A stretch of 64,000 nt of DNA, taken from contig BROG01000127.1 of the NCBI GenBank assembly GCA_030159075.1, positions 741,001-805,000 of the forward strand, written 5' to 3'. A program made the position numbers and the translations under genes. The notes beneath the pieces are model-generated. The model searched no databases, was not told the DNA's origin, and saw only the letters and a program-made list of their open reading frames with translations. The DNA comes from Atrina japonica. Lineage: Eukaryota > Mollusca > Bivalvia > Pterioida > Pinnidae. Below are positions 63,123 through 64,000 of this stretch, in pieces (within the stretch, counting starts at the first letter, position 1; the number at the start of each line of letters is the position of its first letter).

Positions 63123-63299
63123 CTGTTGACGGAACATAAAATAACTTGTTCCACTGTCTCACCGACACCGTCATCATTTAGTTGAAAAGTGGCACCTCAA
63201 ACGAATCATCAAAACAAAATAGCGTCTGCTCAACTCATGTGATTGTATTAACTTCCGGCGGCGGGACTATCCGGGCACTACAAAGGGGGCTGGACTCAC
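63123..63299 (-). other. Candidate intron in the 5' untranslated region
   Basis: The consensus donor CAG|GTGAGT at 63300/63299 could pair with an acceptor GTCAACAG at 63123/63122, preceded by a T-rich stretch and 53 bases before the start codon. Splice-site shape is the only evidence. Confidence 0.25.
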
Positions 63300-63311
63300 C
63301 TGCACCAGGTG
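63297..63311. promoter_or_regulatory. Inverted pair of E-boxes (CACCTG-3-CAGGTG)
   Basis: The sequence CACCTGCACCAGGTG is a perfect 15-bp inverted repeat made of two E2-type E-boxes 3 bp apart, the site class bound by Snail and ZEB family repressors. On the gene strand the same bases form a CAG|GTGAGT splice donor (last exon base 63300), so either reading is possible. Confidence 0.4.
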
Positions 63312-63905
63312 CAAAGTCATTGTAGAATTATCGTCCAATAAACAGTTCGCGGCGTAGTTCATTCATGAAGTAGTTCATTCATAAATTACTCACTTCAGAA
63401 CGAATGTCAGAAGATATATAGACTCCAATACAGTGATATAGAATTAATATGCAATCATTACTTTCTCCCTGTGTGTGGCGCCATTTAAATAATGCGTTTG
63501 TAATAAAGTGTGTAGCCTACAGCTTCGTTAGTCTTTTTAATCACTAAACGAGCATATATTGGGCGGACCAAGAAAACGAACATAATAAAATATCGGACAG
63601 GGAAATATAAGAGTAAATGCTACTCGGCAACTACATGTATATAATAAGATCTTGGCAGAGGCATGCGTTAAAGTGTAAAGTCAGTTTACTTCTAACTCAT
63701 AGATATCTCACTATAGACAAACATTCTATATATATTTATTATAACATAGGCCAGTTACAGCGGCTGAGCAATGCATTTACAGTATATTTATATTTAATAT
63801 ATATAAATTAGACTGTAATTTGTCGGTCAACCAACTTGTAATTCGTTTTCTTTATACATGCGATACTGTGGCCTCGTGTCAAACTGTTTCGGTTTCCTAA
63901 ATTTG

Positions 63906-63907
<2 letters not shown>

Positions 63908-63949
<42 letters not shown>
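63908..63949. repeat. (TA)n microsatellite
   Basis: 21 TA units in the upstream flank of the CRIM1-like gene. Confidence 0.95.
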
Positions 63950-63951
<2 letters not shown>

Positions 63952-64000
63952 GATTTTATTTTCAATATAAAAATTCAAGTACTTATGTCATAATCGAGCC

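Larger units (their letters stand above)
63070..64000 (-). promoter_or_regulatory. 5' leader and putative promoter region of the CRIM1-like gene
   Basis: The region directly upstream of the start codon. It holds an ETS-type site (ACTTCCGG, 63251-63258; CCGGAAGT on the gene strand), local CpG-rich sequence at about 63240-63300, and a paired E-box at 63297-63311. No clear TATA box at a sensible distance is visible, and the transcription start cannot be placed. From 63312 outwards the sequence is AT-rich with a (TA)n tract at 63908-63949. The 64-codon plus-strand frame at 63617-63811 looks like chance. Confidence 0.4.

Overview
The window is intron-rich animal DNA, most likely from a bivalve mollusc. 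It is AT-rich, full of the word ACATGTACATGT, and littered with tRNA-derived SINEs, short inverted-repeat transposons and minisatellites. There are no bacterial-style operons. The taxon call rests on this repeat landscape plus one recognisable metazoan gene, and is an inference.

Only one gene can be supported. It is the 5' part of a CRIM1-like gene (cysteine-rich motor neuron 1: a secreted or membrane BMP-binding protein) on the minus strand. Coding exon 1 (62739-63069) gives a signal peptide and an IGFBP N-terminal domain with 12 cysteines. The next recognised exon (24984-25229) gives the first von Willebrand factor C (VWFC) repeat. Both borders between them are phase 1, so they join in frame across an intron of 37,509 bp. 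The second exon ends with a consensus phase-1 donor, and the remaining exons must lie left of this window, more than 24.9 kb away. The IGFBP-VWFC linker known from vertebrate CRIM1 was not found. The first kilobase upstream of the ATG (63070-64000) holds an ETS-type site and a paired E-box that coincides with a consensus splice donor.

Everything else is intron or flank built from repeats. (1) At least 13 copies or fragments of one tRNA-headed SINE family, one copy of a second family flanked by a perfect 15-bp target-site duplication (53179-53493), and two copies of a third. (2) Inverted-repeat transposons without coding capacity (MITEs): a TTAA-flanked family of about 82 bp with around 10 copies, TA-flanked pogo/Tc1-like elements, a 604-bp Harbinger-like element, a 181-bp near-complete hairpin and others, several side by side (27171-27776, 37351-38051). 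(3) Minisatellites: 32-bp units with a 191-bp higher-order repeat (10.3-10.9 kb), 25 in-register 28-bp units (18.2-18.9 kb), 127 bp x3 (33.5 kb), and a 2.7-kb field of unrelated tandem families (38.96-41.72 kb). (4) Long TA and AG microsatellites.

Nearly all other ORFs of 60-170 codons are chance frames through these repeats. I saw no prokaryotic defence system, CRISPR array, rRNA gene or intact tRNA gene.
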